Origin: Oscillospiraceae bacterium
GTDB taxonomy: Bacteria; Bacillota; Clostridia; Oscillospirales; Ruminococcaceae
Reading direction: 5' to 3'
Length of the DNA: 64,000 nucleotides
Assembly: GCA_018110825.1 (NCBI GenBank)
Contig: JAGBCL010000014.1
Location: 62,001 to 126,000 of the forward strand
Position 1 is the stretch's first letter. Each line of letters opens with the position of its first letter. This document shows, piece by piece, positions 17,091 through 28,932 of this stretch. Both the position numbers and the translations under genes were made by a program. The notes below the pieces were generated by a model. The model worked only from the letters and a program-made list of their open reading frames with translations, made no database searches and was not told the DNA's origin.

Positions 17091-17911
17091 TGCTAAAAAA
17101 ATGTCTTAGCCTGTTTATTACAGGTATGATACTTATTGCAATTGGCGGTATAGGCATTGCAACTCTTGCTATAAATGGAATAAATCTTAACGGTATTTCA
17201 ATTGGACCTTCGTCTGCTGCTAATAAAGTTAATGCATCAGATGCAGTTACCATTGAGGAAACAGAGGAAATTACTTCCCTTGATTTTTCAGCAAATGCAG
17301 GTATATTTACAGTTGTAAGAGGTGAAAACTTTGGTATTGCTACAAATGCGGATACAGTAAATTATGAACTTACTGACGGTTGCTTGAAAATCGCAAATAC
17401 AACCTCAACTTCATTTATGAGTTTTGAAGATGTAGCTGTTGAAATTATTGTAACAATTCCTGAACGCAGTTTTAAAGAAGTCAAATTTTCACTCAATGCT
17501 GGTGAATTTTATGCTGATGATATAATTGCCGACAAATTTACATTTGATATGAATGCCGGTGAAGCAGTATTAAATAATATTTCAGCAATTACAACTGCTG
17601 ATATTTCCATTAATATGGGCGAATGTACATTTAATAATAGCGAACTGAGCAATTCGAAAATCAATATGGATGCAGGAGAAATGACTTTTGAAGAATGTAA
17701 GCTTACAGGTGAAAATAATATTAATCTTGATCTTGGAGAGGTTAGTATAACACTTCTCGGTAAGCGTTCCGATTACAAACTTGATATTGAAAATGATTTT
17801 GGCGAAGTAAATGTTAAAGGTGACGAAACATCCGATAATATTAGTCCTATTGGTACAATTAAATTTAATCTTGATTTAGGCGAATTAAACATTGATTTTA
17901 CGGAGGAATAA
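17087..17911 (+). CDS. DUF4097 beta-repeat protein, membrane anchored
   Basis: 274 aa. One N-terminal membrane segment (about 8-30, CLSLFITGMILIAIGGIG) is followed by a long beta-strand domain of DUF4097 type. From residue about 70 the pattern x-N/D-x-G-E recurs at roughly 20-residue steps: SLNAGEF, DMNAGEA, SINMGEC, NMDAGEM, NLDLGEV, ENDFGEV, NLDLGEL. This regularity suggests a right-handed beta-helix with a Gly-Glu turn on each coil, exposed outside the cell. Known members act in envelope stress sensing or as putative adhesins; the role here is undetermined. Confidence 0.85.
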   Translation: MMLKKCLSLFITGMILIAIGGIGIATLAINGINLNGISIGPSSAANKVNASDAVTIEETEEITSLDFSANAGIFTVVRGENFGIATNADTVNYELTDGCLKIANTTSTSFMSFEDVAVEIIVTIPERSFKEVKFSLNAGEFYADDIIADKFTFDMNAGEAVLNNISAITTADISINMGECTFNNSELSNSKINMDAGEMTFEECKLTGENNINLDLGEVSITLLGKRSDYKLDIENDFGEVNVKGDETSDNISPIGTIKFNLDLGELNIDFTEE

Positions 17912-17913
17912 TT

Positions 17914-18105
17914 ATGAATAAACTTATGAAATGTGAATCAGACAGAAAAATCTGCGGTGTGTGCTCAGGTGTTGCACGTTATCTTAACATTGACACAACA
18001 GTTGTAAGACTTATATGGGCTATCCTTTGTCTTTCTGGATTTGGAATTGCAGCTTATATTATAGCGGCACTGATTATGCCAAGCGATGCAGATATTAAAC
18101 TGTAA
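17914..18105 (+). CDS. PspC domain small membrane protein
   Basis: 63 aa, essentially one PspC domain: KLMKCESDRKICGVCSGVARYLNID followed by one hydrophobic segment with AAYIIAALIMP (quoted here in parts). PspC proteins sit in the cytoplasmic membrane and take part in phage-shock/envelope stress responses. It starts 3 nt after the DUF4097 gene and ends the operon before a strong terminator. Confidence 0.88.
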   Translation: MNKLMKCESDRKICGVCSGVARYLNIDTTVVRLIWAILCLSGFGIAAYIIAALIMPSDADIKL

Positions 18106-18110
18106 AATGT

Positions 18111-18149
18111 AAAAATCCGTACCACTTAATTTATAGTGGTACGGATTTT

Positions 18150-18150
<1 letters not shown>
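18111..18150. terminator. bidirectional terminator between PspC gene and ligA
   Basis: A perfect 16-bp inverted repeat (AAAAATCCGTACCACT and complement) with loop TAATTTAT; A/T ends give U-tracts both ways. The last base of the right arm is the last base of the ligA stop codon. Confidence 0.9.
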
Positions 18151-20674
<2,524 letters not shown>

Positions 20675-20703
<29 letters not shown>

Positions 20704-21133
20704 ACTTCATTTCCTCCATATTATCCTCAACAACTCCTGTTGCTTCAAAGCCAACGGAAGCGTAAAGGTGTTTCGCTGTTTCGTTACCTAAAGAAACACC
20801 TGTAAATATTTCACTTACGTCAAAAGTATCAATCAGATAATCTATTGCAAGCTGTAATGCTTTTCTTCCATATCCTTTGTTTTGGTAGCGTTCATCTATT
20901 AAGAATTTCCACAGTGTATATTGCCTTCTTGCTTCATAATATCCCAACATAATAAATCCTACAGCTTTTTCATTTGCATATATTGCAAAAGGATAAGCAG
21001 ATTTATACATCCACGCTTGTGCTAACGAATAAGCAACTGTTGATACTAAACCTTTTTGATGTTCAGCAACCTTTAATTTTAATACTTCTTCAAAGTTATC
21101 GGGTGTTATTTCTTTAAGTTCAATCACACTCAT
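20675..21133 (-). CDS. GNAT acetyltransferase, diamine/spermidine N-acetyltransferase-like
   Basis: 152 aa. Compact GNAT with IELKEITPDNFEEVLKLKV at the start, FLIDERYQNKGYGRKALQLAI as acetyl-CoA loop and NETAKHLYASVGFEATG at the end, a pattern seen in PaiA/BltD-type polyamine acetyltransferases. The start is uncertain: ATG at 21131-21133 is only one base from AAGGAG, a GTG two codons further in has ideal spacing, and an upstream GTG at 21151 would add six residues. First gene of a leftward unit with a second GNAT and ligA. Confidence 0.8.
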
Positions 21134-21203
21134 ACTCCTTATCAAAATCACAATTTATACCTTTGATAATTATACCATTACCCCACTCAAAAGTCAATTA
21201 TTG

Positions 21204-21235
21204 CAAAAACAAAGCCGCCCTGACGAGCGACTTTG
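21204..21235 (-). terminator. terminator after the transketolase genes
   Basis: On the minus strand CAAAGTCGC pairs with GCGGCTTTG (one G-U pair) around loop TCGTCAGG and is followed by TTTTT. It lies 24 bp beyond the stop codon of the C-terminal transketolase gene. Confidence 0.8.
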
Positions 21236-21258
21236 CTATAATATTCAGTTGAACCGAA

Positions 21259-22209
21259 TTACTTCTTCAAAGTAATTGCATACTTAACCTTTTCAACGAT
21301 ATTTTCAGCGGAAAGACCAAATTCCTTGAGGAGGTCAACAGCTGGACCTGAGTGACCGTAAACGTCGTTTACGCCTACCTTTACAACAGGTACAGGGCAG
21401 CATTCTGTTACTGCTTCTGCAACTGCGGAGCCAAGACCGCCGATTACGCTGTGTTCCTCGGCTGTAACGATAACACCTGTTTCACAAGCAGCCTTGCAGA
21501 TAATTTCCTTATCAAGTGGCTTGATTGTATGGATATTGATTACACGAACGGAAATACCTTCTGCTTCGAGCATATCAGCTGCAATGCGTGCTTCATTTAC
21601 CATAAGACCTGTTGCAACGATTGTTGCATCCTTGCCATCCTTAAGCTGAACACCCTTGCCTACTTCAAACTTATATGTGTCCTTGTCATTGAAAACTGGA
21701 ACTGCAAGACGTCCGAAACGGAGGTATACAGGGCCGTCAATGTTGATTGCTGCTTCAACAGCTGCTCTTGCTTCAACATCGTCAGCTGGGTTGATGATTG
21801 TCATACCAGGAATTGTTCTCATAAGAGCGATATCCTCATTGCACTGATGTGTTGCACCATCTTCACCAACGGAGATACCTGCGTGTGTTGCACCGATTTT
21901 AACGTTAATGTGTGGGTAGCCGATTGTGTTACGAACGATTTCATATGCTCTGCCAGCTGCAAACATTGCGAAAGAGCTTGCGAAAACCTTCTTGCCTGTT
22001 GTAGCAAGACCAGCTGCAACACCCATCATATTTGCTTCTGCGATACCGCAGTCGATAAATCTTTCAGGGCACTTCTTCTTGAAAATGCCTGTCTTTGTAG
22101 CTGCTGCAAGGTCAGCGTCAAGAACTACCAAATCATCATATTTATCTGCAAGCTCAGCCAGTGCTTCGCCGTAGCTTTCTCTGGTTGCCTTTTTGATTAC
22201 ATCTGCCAT
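21259..22209 (-). CDS. transketolase, C-terminal subunit
   Basis: 316 aa: the pyrimidine-binding and C-terminal domains of a split transketolase. Seen: the catalytic-type glutamate in IDCGIAEANMMG, GVGEDG-like loop SVGEDGATHQ, and VTAEEHSVIGGLGSAVAE in the C-terminal domain. Start ATG at 22207-22209 is preferred (AGGTGA, 6 nt spacing) over a GTG nine bases upstream. The two halves form the active alpha2-beta2 enzyme of the non-oxidative pentose phosphate pathway. The split form is normal in many anaerobic Firmicutes. Confidence 0.93.
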   Translation of the reverse strand: MADVIKKATRESYGEALAELADKYDDLVVLDADLAAATKTGIFKKKCPERFIDCGIAEANMMGVAAGLATTGKKVFASSFAMFAAGRAYEIVRNTIGYPHINVKIGATHAGISVGEDGATHQCNEDIALMRTIPGMTIINPADDVEARAAVEAAINIDGPVYLRFGRLAVPVFNDKDTYKFEVGKGVQLKDGKDATIVATGLMVNEARIAADMLEAEGISVRVINIHTIKPLDKEIICKAACETGVIVTAEEHSVIGGLGSAVAEAVTECCPVPVVKVGVNDVYGHSGPAVDLLKEFGLSAENIVEKVKYAITLKK

Positions 22210-22235
22210 TTTATTCACCTGTTCCTTTCCTCGGA

Positions 22236-23078
22236 TTAAGCTTCTAAAGCTTTAAGCTGTGCGTTGAGTTCTTCCATAGCCTGGTCATACTGTTCCTTGT
22301 TAGGAGCCGCACCGTGCCAGCCTACCTGATTTTCCATAAAGGAAACGCCCTTGCCCTTTGTACTTGTCTGAATGATTGCAACAGGCTTGCCGTTAATCTT
22401 TTCAGCTTCATCAAATGCACATTCAATTTCGTCAAAATCGTGAGCATTGATTGTAATAACGTGCCAACCAAATGCTTCAAACTTGTCTGTGATAGGCATT
22501 GGTGAGCAAACCTCTGTGATTTTGCCATCAATTTGGAGACCGTTGTTATCTACAATTGCAACAAGGTTATCAAGCTTATTGTGAGCGGCAAACATAGCTG
22601 CTTCCCAAACCTGACCTTCTTCGATTTCGCCGTCACCAAGAATAGCGTATACCTTGTATGTTCCACAAGAAAGCTTGCCACCAAGAGCCATACCGCAGGC
22701 TGCGGAGATACCCTGACCAAGAGAACCTGTGCTCATATCAACGCCAGGTGTACCCTTCATATCCGGGTGCCCCTGAAGCATTGCACCAATGTGACGAAGT
22801 TTTTTAAGTTCATCTGCTGAGAAAAATCCTCTTTCTGCGAGTACAGAATAAAGTGCTGGTGCACAGTGACCCTTGGAGAGAACTACTCTGTCTCTTTCCG
22901 CCATTTTAGGGTTTTTAGGGTCAACATTGAGCTTTGCAAAATAGAGATATGTCAGAAGGTCGCAAATGGAAAGTGAACCACCCGGATGACCTGATTTTGC
23001 GTTGTAAACCCCTTCAATTACTCCCATTCTTACCTTACACGCTGTTGTTTCAAGCTGTTTTCTGATAGAAGCGTCCAT
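22236..23078 (-). CDS. transketolase, N-terminal (ThDP-binding) subunit
   Basis: 280 aa, complete diphosphate-binding half: SGHPGGSLSICDLLTYLY near the N-terminus, SKGHCAPALYS, GSLGQGISAACGMA, and the ThDP motif GDGEIEEGQVWEA...NN (residues about 150-185). Encoded 26 nt upstream of its partner half. Together they shuttle two-carbon units between sugar phosphates. No promoter was clear; the 36-bp gap to the upstream HAD gene suggests co-transcription with it is possible. Confidence 0.94.
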   Translation of the reverse strand: MDASIRKQLETTACKVRMGVIEGVYNAKSGHPGGSLSICDLLTYLYFAKLNVDPKNPKMAERDRVVLSKGHCAPALYSVLAERGFFSADELKKLRHIGAMLQGHPDMKGTPGVDMSTGSLGQGISAACGMALGGKLSCGTYKVYAILGDGEIEEGQVWEAAMFAAHNKLDNLVAIVDNNGLQIDGKITEVCSPMPITDKFEAFGWHVITINAHDFDEIECAFDEAEKINGKPVAIIQTSTKGKGVSFMENQVGWHGAAPNKEQYDQAMEELNAQLKALEA

Positions 23079-23114
23079 AATTTTACCATTCCTTTCTATG
23101 ACGTAAGTGAAAAG

Positions 23115-23936
23115 TTATTTCACTTTACAAACCTTTTCAATATATTCGATTGCTTCTGCAATCGCACCATCCTCACAGGTTGCTTTTGTAACATATGAGG
23201 CGGATTTTTTTACTATATCCTGTGCATTTTCAGGGGCAAAACCGATATTAGCGTACTCCAGCATTGCAAGGTCATTATCATAATCACCTGCAGCTGAAAT
23301 TGTATAGTCCTGCCAATTACATATTTCAGCAAGCTTTTCAAGTGCTCTGCCCTTTGAACAATTCAATGGAAGGCACTCAAAAAGGAATTCACCCGAAGCG
23401 GTAAAGCTAGCTTTATTCCATCCCATCTGCTTAACATATTCTTCAAGTAAATACATTCTGCCGCCTTCAATTGAATAAAGCACCTTACACCATTTTTCAT
23501 TTTTAACTGCATCAATGGTTGTTTCTGCATAAGGCAGATGCGTCATTTCAAGATGACGTTTCTCCCATTCGGTCATTCGTACAACATAAATATTGTCCAT
23601 TGTATTGATTTCGACACCTATTTCGGGAAACTGCTCCATTAAAGCAATTGTATAATCAATTGACACTGGGTCAAGATAACATGAATACAAAGCTTTTTTT
23701 TGCTGTATATCGTATATAAGACCACCATTGTTCAGCAACACAGGAGCATTCGGTTTTAAAATATCAAAAAATTGCTCAGCAGCCTGATAGATTCTACCAG
23801 TTGCAATGGTAAATATTCCTCCGCAGTTTTTAAATCTTTCAATAGCTACAAGATCTTTAATGGAAACAATTTTACTGTGCGGTAAAAGGGTTCCGTCAAG
23901 ATCTGTAATCAGCACATAATTTGAAAAATCTGTCAT
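23115..23936 (-). CDS. Cof-type HAD-IIB hydrolase
   Basis: 273 aa. HAD motif I is TDLDGTLLP (about 10-18), motif III lysine around CSKGRALEKL, and motif IV is AAGDYDNDLAML near the C-terminus; the large cap between motifs is type IIB. These enzymes dephosphorylate sugar phosphates or flavin/pyridoxal phosphates. The position next to transketolase genes makes a sugar phosphate plausible but nothing in the sequence fixes it. Confidence 0.85.
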   Translation of the reverse strand: MTDFSNYVLITDLDGTLLPHSKIVSIKDLVAIERFKNCGGIFTIATGRIYQAAEQFFDILKPNAPVLLNNGGLIYDIQQKKALYSCYLDPVSIDYTIALMEQFPEIGVEINTMDNIYVVRMTEWEKRHLEMTHLPYAETTIDAVKNEKWCKVLYSIEGGRMYLLEEYVKQMGWNKASFTASGEFLFECLPLNCSKGRALEKLAEICNWQDYTISAAGDYDNDLAMLEYANIGFAPENAQDIVKKSASYVTKATCEDGAIAEAIEYIEKVCKVK

Positions 23937-23948
23937 AATACAATTCCT

Positions 23949-24857
23949 TTATTTCGATAATTTATTAAGAACAGTAACAAAATATTCAGGAAGCTCACTG
24001 TCAAATTCGAGATAATTTCCGCTTATTGGATGAATAAATCCAATTTTTTTAGCGTGAAGGCATTGACCTTCACACAATTTCGAAGCTTTACCATAAACAT
24101 CGTCACCATAAACAGGATGTCCAACATATGACATGTGGACACGAATCTGATGTGTTCTGCCTGTATAAAGTTTTAATTTTATATGAGAATATCCATTGAA
24201 CTCATCAAGGACAGTGTATTCTGTTTTGGCTTCTTTGGAATTTTTATCTGTGACACACATTTTTTTACGATCAACGGGATGACGTCCGATAGGTGCCTCA
24301 ATTATTCCTGAAGATTCTTTAAGTCGTCCACACACAATAGCCTGATATTCACGCGTAAAGGTATGTGCCTTTATCTGTTCGGCAAGTCCAGTGTGTGCTT
24401 TATCAGTTTTTGCAACAATCAGCAAGCCACTGGTATTCTTATCAATACGATGAACTATTCCAGGACGAATTACACCATTTATGGAGGAAAGCCGACCGTT
24501 GCAATGATACAGCAAAGCATTGACTAATGTACCGTTATAGTTACCTGCTGCAGGATGTACAACCATTCCCTTAGGTTTATTTACAACAAGCAAATCCTCA
24601 TCTTCATAAACAATTTCTATCGGAATATTTTCAGAAAGTACGTCAAGTTCAACAGGTGCAGGAACATCAATTATTATTTCATCGCCATTAGTCACCTTAT
24701 AACTTTTAGAAACTGACTTACCATTTACAGTAACCTGATTATCTTTTAATAGCTTTTGAAGCATTGAACGTGATATATCATGATTTTGTTCGCAAATCCA
24801 CTTATCAATTCTTACATCATTGCAGATATTTTCAACTAAATAACTAAATTTGCTCAT
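23949..24857 (-). CDS. RluD-type 23S rRNA pseudouridine synthase
   Basis: 302 aa. N-terminal S4 domain (residues about 12-70, RIDKWICEQNHDISRSML) followed by the RluA/RluD catalytic domain with the signature GIVHRIDKNTSGLLIVAKTD, whose Asp is the catalytic residue. Modifies uridines in the large-subunit helix 69 region in well studied homologues. Start ATG at 24855-24857 lies inside the end of lspA (14-base overlap); a longer Lys-rich extension upstream is in the lspA reading region and is rejected. lspA-rluD pairing is common in Firmicutes. Confidence 0.92.
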   Translation of the reverse strand: MSKFSYLVENICNDVRIDKWICEQNHDISRSMLQKLLKDNQVTVNGKSVSKSYKVTNGDEIIIDVPAPVELDVLSENIPIEIVYEDEDLLVVNKPKGMVVHPAAGNYNGTLVNALLYHCNGRLSSINGVIRPGIVHRIDKNTSGLLIVAKTDKAHTGLAEQIKAHTFTREYQAIVCGRLKESSGIIEAPIGRHPVDRKKMCVTDKNSKEAKTEYTVLDEFNGYSHIKLKLYTGRTHQIRVHMSYVGHPVYGDDVYGKASKLCEGQCLHAKKIGFIHPISGNYLEFDSELPEYFVTVLNKLSK

Positions 24858-25359
24858 CAGGCATTTCCTTTTCTTCTTCAGCTTTTTCTTTTTCAACAAT
24901 TTTAGGTTCAATCCAAAACAAGAAAATTAAAAGAAAAATTGCACCCAAAACAACGCAGATATCAGCAAAATTAAACACTGCAAAGTTGAATAGCTTTACA
25001 TCGAGATAATCAATAACATATCCAAATCTTACTCTGTCAATAAGATTTCCTATTCCACCTGCCATAACCATTACTGCACTTATCAAAAAGAAAGGACACT
25101 TGTATTTATATTTGACGACAAATACTGTAAGTCCAATCAGCATAACAATTACCAATCCCACAAGAAACCATCTTGCACCACTGAAGCTACTGAATGCTGC
25201 ACCTTCATTTTGTACATAATGCAAATCCATTATATCAAGCTTGCCAAAATGTATAAAGTCCATCACCTTTACAGGCTTCAGCACGTTACTAGCCCATATT
25301 TTTATTAACTGATCAATTACAACGAGAATTATTCCTAAAATAACAAGAAAAATTATCAT
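24844..25359 (-). CDS. lspA: lipoprotein signal peptidase (signal peptidase II)
   Basis: 171 aa with four membrane helices. The two catalytic aspartates are seen in GNLIDRVRFGYVIDYLDV and FNFADICVVLG; NEGAAFS is the conserved region before. Cleaves prolipoproteins after lipid attachment; at least four likely substrates (lipoproteins at 3.0, 46.7 and 58.4 kb and similar) are encoded nearby. The C-terminal tail is unusually charged (EKEKAEEEKEMPDEQI). Located 59 bp after ileS with a hairpin between. Confidence 0.94.
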   Translation of the reverse strand: MIIFLVILGIILVVIDQLIKIWASNVLKPVKVMDFIHFGKLDIMDLHYVQNEGAAFSSFSGARWFLVGLVIVMLIGLTVFVVKYKYKCPFFLISAVMVMAGGIGNLIDRVRFGYVIDYLDVKLFNFAVFNFADICVVLGAIFLLIFLFWIEPKIVEKEKAEEEKEMPDEQI

Positions 25360-25374
25360 AATCCTTAACCTAAT

Positions 25375-25407
25375 CTAAGCCAAAGGAAATTTGTTCCCTT
25401 GGCTTAG
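25375..25407 (-). other. intercistronic hairpin between ileS and lspA
   Basis: On the minus strand CTAAGCCAA and TTGGCTTAG form a 9-bp stem, extended by CC/GG pairs, around an A/T-rich loop. No T-run follows; the lspA ribosome-binding site comes 16 bases later. It may adjust relative expression or mRNA stability rather than terminate. Confidence 0.5.
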
Positions 25408-25418
25408 AGAAAAAATCA

Positions 25419-28205
25419 TTAAATTTCAGCTGTGCAACGTGCACAAAGTGTAGGATGTTCAGCATTTGCGCCTACCGTTTCAGAGTATGCCCAACAACGT
25501 TCACACTTATCACCGGAAGCACGTTCAACATCATAAGTTACACCTTCGAAGTTATCACTGCCATACTCACCTGTTCCGTCAGTTGTAATTTCTACAGCTG
25601 ATACAATAAATACCTTTTCAAGAATATCCTTGAAATTATTGAATGTATCATAATTTTCTGCTGCGTGAATGATAACCTTAGCTTCAAGTGGAGCACCGAT
25701 GAACTTGTTCTGGCGCTTAACTTCAAGTGCCTTTGTAACATCAGAACGAAGCTGATAGATTGTATTCCACTTTTCTGTGAAGCTTTCATCAACTATTACG
25801 TCAATCTTTTCTGGCATATCATTCATACAAATGCTTCTTGTATCGTCGGAAGATGTATGTGGGATATACTTCCAAATTTCTTCAGCAGTAAAGCTAAGAA
25901 TTGGAGCAAGCATCTTTGAAAGTGCACTGAGGATCTTGTACATAGCTGTCTGAGCAGCACGTCGGTCAACAGATTTTTCACCTGTACAGTAGAGTCTATC
26001 CTTGATAATATCGAGATAGAAATTGGACATATCTGTAATGCAGAAGTTATGAATGCTGCTTACTACGATATGGAAATCGAATGCATCATAAGCTGCCTTA
26101 ACCTTATCAATGAGTGCATTAAGCTTAATAAGTGCCCATTTGTCAATCTCATGGAGTTCATTTACAGCTACGCAATCAGTTTCAGGATTAAATCCCTCGC
26201 CATTGCAAAGGTTACCAAGAATATATCTTGCAGTATTTCTGATTTTCTTATAAGTGTCAGAAAGCTGCTTGAGGATTTCCTTGGAAATTCTTACATCGGA
26301 GTGATAATCGGAAGAAGCTGCCCAAAGACGAAGAATATCTGCACCGTAAACGTCAGTTACTTCATTTGGTGCAACACCGTTACCAAGGGACTTATGCATA
26401 GCCTTACCTTCGCCGTCAACTACCCAGCCGTGTGTGCAAACAGCCTTATATGGTGACTTACCTGCTGTAGCAGCAGATGTAAGGAGTGAAGACTGGAACC
26501 AACCTCTGTACTGGTCAGCACCTTCAAGATAAAGGTCTACAGGTGTTTCAAATCCACGTTCTTCCATAACAGCCTTATGAGTTACGCCGCTATCAAACCA
26601 AACGTCGAAAATATCCTTTTCCTTTTCAAATTCTGTGCAACCGCATTCACACTTTGTTCCTGCAGGGAGGAAATCCTTTGCATCCTTGATGTACCAGGAA
26701 TTTGCACCTTCAGCACGGAACATGTCAGAAACAGCCTTGATTGTTTCATCTGTAACAACAGGCTTACCGCAATCCTTACAATATACAACAGGAATCGGTA
26801 CACCCCATGTACGCTGACGGGAAATACACCAGTCACTTCTGTCCGTTACCATGCCCTTGATTCTGTCCTGACCCCATTCAGGAATCCACTGAACTTCATC
26901 AATAGCCTTGATAGCTTCATCCTTGAAGTTCTTAACAGAACAGAACCACTGCTCTGTTGCACGGAAAAGAACAGGATTTTTACATCTCCAACAGTGTGGG
27001 TACTGGTGGACAATCTTTTCAAGAGCAAAAAGTGCACCGCCGTCTTCAAGATCCTGAGCAATAATCTTATTGGAATCAGTTGTTGTAAGACCTGCATACT
27101 TGCCTGCTTCAGCTGTCTGAACACCCTTAGCGTCAACAGGTACAACAATACCAATTTCAGGATACTTCTTGCAAACTTCAAAGTCGTCAACACCGAAGCC
27201 AGGTGCGGTATGAACACAGCCTGTACCACTTTCAAGTGTAACGTGGTCACCTACAATAATCATGGAATTTCTGTCCATGATAGGATGCTTTGTCTGGATA
27301 TATTCCAGATCCCTGCCGTAGATGGAGCCTGTTGTTGTATATTCTTCAATTTTAGCAGCTGCCATTGTTGGCTTAACAAGTTCAGCAGCCATAATGTAAT
27401 TTTCACCATTTGCCTGAACAACTGTGTACTCATAATCAGGACCAAGACAGATAGCAAGGTTACCTGGAAGAGTCCATGTTGTTGTTGTCCAGATTACAAA
27501 ATATGTCTTATCAAGGTCAATACCAAGCGGAGCAAGCTTGCCCTTATCGTCAACAACCTTGAACTTTACATAGATAGAGTGACATGGGTCATTTTCGTAC
27601 TCAATTTCAGCTTCTGCAAGAGCTGTCTGACAGTCAGGACACCAATATACAGGCTTGAGTCCCTTATAAATGTAACCCTTACCAAACATATTGCCGAAAA
27701 TCTCGACCTGTCTTGCTTCGAATTCTGGTTTAAGTGTAAGATACGGATCATCAAAATCGCCCCATACACCAAGGCGCTGGAACTGCTTTCTCTGATTATC
27801 GACCTGCTTAAGAGCATACTCATGGCAATGCTTTCTGAGTTCAACCGCAGAAATCGCACCATTTTCTACACCGATTTCCTTAAGAGCTCTCAGTTCGATA
27901 GGAAGACCATGTGTATCCCATCCTGGAATATATGGTGAACAAAATCCGTTCATATTCTTATAACGAACAATAATATCCTTAAGAACCTTATTAAGAGCTG
28001 TACCCATATGGATATCACCATTTGCATACGGAGGTCCGTCATGAAGAACGTAAAGAGGCTTACCTTCATTTTTCTTGATCATTTCATAATAAGTTCTTTC
28101 TGCTGCCCAGTTTTCTATCATTGCAGGTTCTTTCTGTGTAAGATTACCACGCATTGAAAATTCGGTCTGCGGCAGATTTAAAGTGGAATTGTAATCCTGC
28201 GCCAT
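25419..28205 (-). CDS. ileS: isoleucyl-tRNA synthetase
   Basis: 928 aa, full length class I synthetase. HIGH-type motif in PPYANGDIHMGTALN, editing domain in the middle, KMSKS-type loop as AMHKSLGN, and a C-terminal zinc ribbon with CERCW and LCARC. Charges tRNA-Ile, the ligand of the T-box found upstream of ilvB; no T-box precedes ileS itself. It sits 21 bp after divIVA in the classic order sepF-ylmH-divIVA-ileS-lspA seen across Firmicutes. Confidence 0.97.
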   Translation of the reverse strand: MAQDYNSTLNLPQTEFSMRGNLTQKEPAMIENWAAERTYYEMIKKNEGKPLYVLHDGPPYANGDIHMGTALNKVLKDIIVRYKNMNGFCSPYIPGWDTHGLPIELRALKEIGVENGAISAVELRKHCHEYALKQVDNQRKQFQRLGVWGDFDDPYLTLKPEFEARQVEIFGNMFGKGYIYKGLKPVYWCPDCQTALAEAEIEYENDPCHSIYVKFKVVDDKGKLAPLGIDLDKTYFVIWTTTTWTLPGNLAICLGPDYEYTVVQANGENYIMAAELVKPTMAAAKIEEYTTTGSIYGRDLEYIQTKHPIMDRNSMIIVGDHVTLESGTGCVHTAPGFGVDDFEVCKKYPEIGIVVPVDAKGVQTAEAGKYAGLTTTDSNKIIAQDLEDGGALFALEKIVHQYPHCWRCKNPVLFRATEQWFCSVKNFKDEAIKAIDEVQWIPEWGQDRIKGMVTDRSDWCISRQRTWGVPIPVVYCKDCGKPVVTDETIKAVSDMFRAEGANSWYIKDAKDFLPAGTKCECGCTEFEKEKDIFDVWFDSGVTHKAVMEERGFETPVDLYLEGADQYRGWFQSSLLTSAATAGKSPYKAVCTHGWVVDGEGKAMHKSLGNGVAPNEVTDVYGADILRLWAASSDYHSDVRISKEILKQLSDTYKKIRNTARYILGNLCNGEGFNPETDCVAVNELHEIDKWALIKLNALIDKVKAAYDAFDFHIVVSSIHNFCITDMSNFYLDIIKDRLYCTGEKSVDRRAAQTAMYKILSALSKMLAPILSFTAEEIWKYIPHTSSDDTRSICMNDMPEKIDVIVDESFTEKWNTIYQLRSDVTKALEVKRQNKFIGAPLEAKVIIHAAENYDTFNNFKDILEKVFIVSAVEITTDGTGEYGSDNFEGVTYDVERASGDKCERCWAYSETVGANAEHPTLCARCTAEI

Positions 28206-28226
28206 TGGTTTATCTCTCCTTGGAAT

Positions 28227-28919
28227 TTATTTATTCTGTCCGAATTTTAATTCTCCGAACTTATTTTCAGTTTTTACTGAATTCGCAGCTATAGCATTAT
28301 CAAATGGGAATGCTGTTTTTTCTGACTTAAAAGGACTTTCAAGAACCTTTGTAGCTTCCATATCCTGAGGTTCAGGCTTAGGAGCAACTACTTCTTCCTG
28401 TGCAACAGATGAAACACTTTCTTCAGTAACTGTTTCAGTTACTGTTTCCTGTACTTCCTCTTCATCTTCGTCATCATAATCAGGAATAGCTGTAATCTGT
28501 TCAAGATGCTGCTTATACATATTTAGAAGGTTTGCCTTAAAATCAGAAACTTCCTGCTGCATCTTCACAAGACAACGTTTCTCTTTTTCAAGCTGAACTC
28601 TTGTAGTACCGATAATCTCATCAGCTTTAATTCTGGCTTCCGCAATAATCTTATCTGCTTGTTCCTGAGCTTCAGCAATAACTGCTCTACCTTGCTTCTG
28701 TGCTCCAATAAGTGCATCCTTGAGTGCATCTTCATCTTTCTTATATTCTCTTACACTTTCAACAAGAACAGCAATTTTCTTTTCAGTTTCTTCCTTATCC
28801 TTCTGATACTGAGTAATCTGATGAGCAATTTCTCTAAGAAAATCGTCAACTTCTTCTGGCTTATAACCAGGTCTTGCTTGTTCAAAACGCTTATTATTAA
28901 TATCCTTAACACTCAGCAT
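28227..28919 (-). CDS. divIVA: DivIVA cell-division/polarity protein
   Basis: 230 aa. N-terminal membrane-curvature domain MLSVKDINNKRFEQA...GYKPEEVDDFLREI, then a long coiled coil (about 30-150), then an acidic, Glu/Val/Thr-rich low-complexity tail. Recruits partners to division septa and poles. ATG at 28917-28919 is preferred (GAGG 8 nt upstream) over a GTG three codons earlier. Part of the division cluster. Confidence 0.92.
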   Translation of the reverse strand: MLSVKDINNKRFEQARPGYKPEEVDDFLREIAHQITQYQKDKEETEKKIAVLVESVREYKKDEDALKDALIGAQKQGRAVIAEAQEQADKIIAEARIKADEIIGTTRVQLEKEKRCLVKMQQEVSDFKANLLNMYKQHLEQITAIPDYDDEDEEEVQETVTETVTEESVSSVAQEEVVAPKPEPQDMEATKVLESPFKSEKTAFPFDNAIAANSVKTENKFGELKFGQNK

Positions 28920-28932
28920 ATTTTTCACCTCA

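Noticed and set aside
21352-22239. Long rightward open frame opposite the transketolase gene
   Set aside because: Antisense shadow with no conserved features.
26577-27938. Long rightward open frame (453 codons) opposite ileS
   Set aside because: Antisense shadow of a conserved gene, Cys-rich nonsense composition, no ribosome-binding site.
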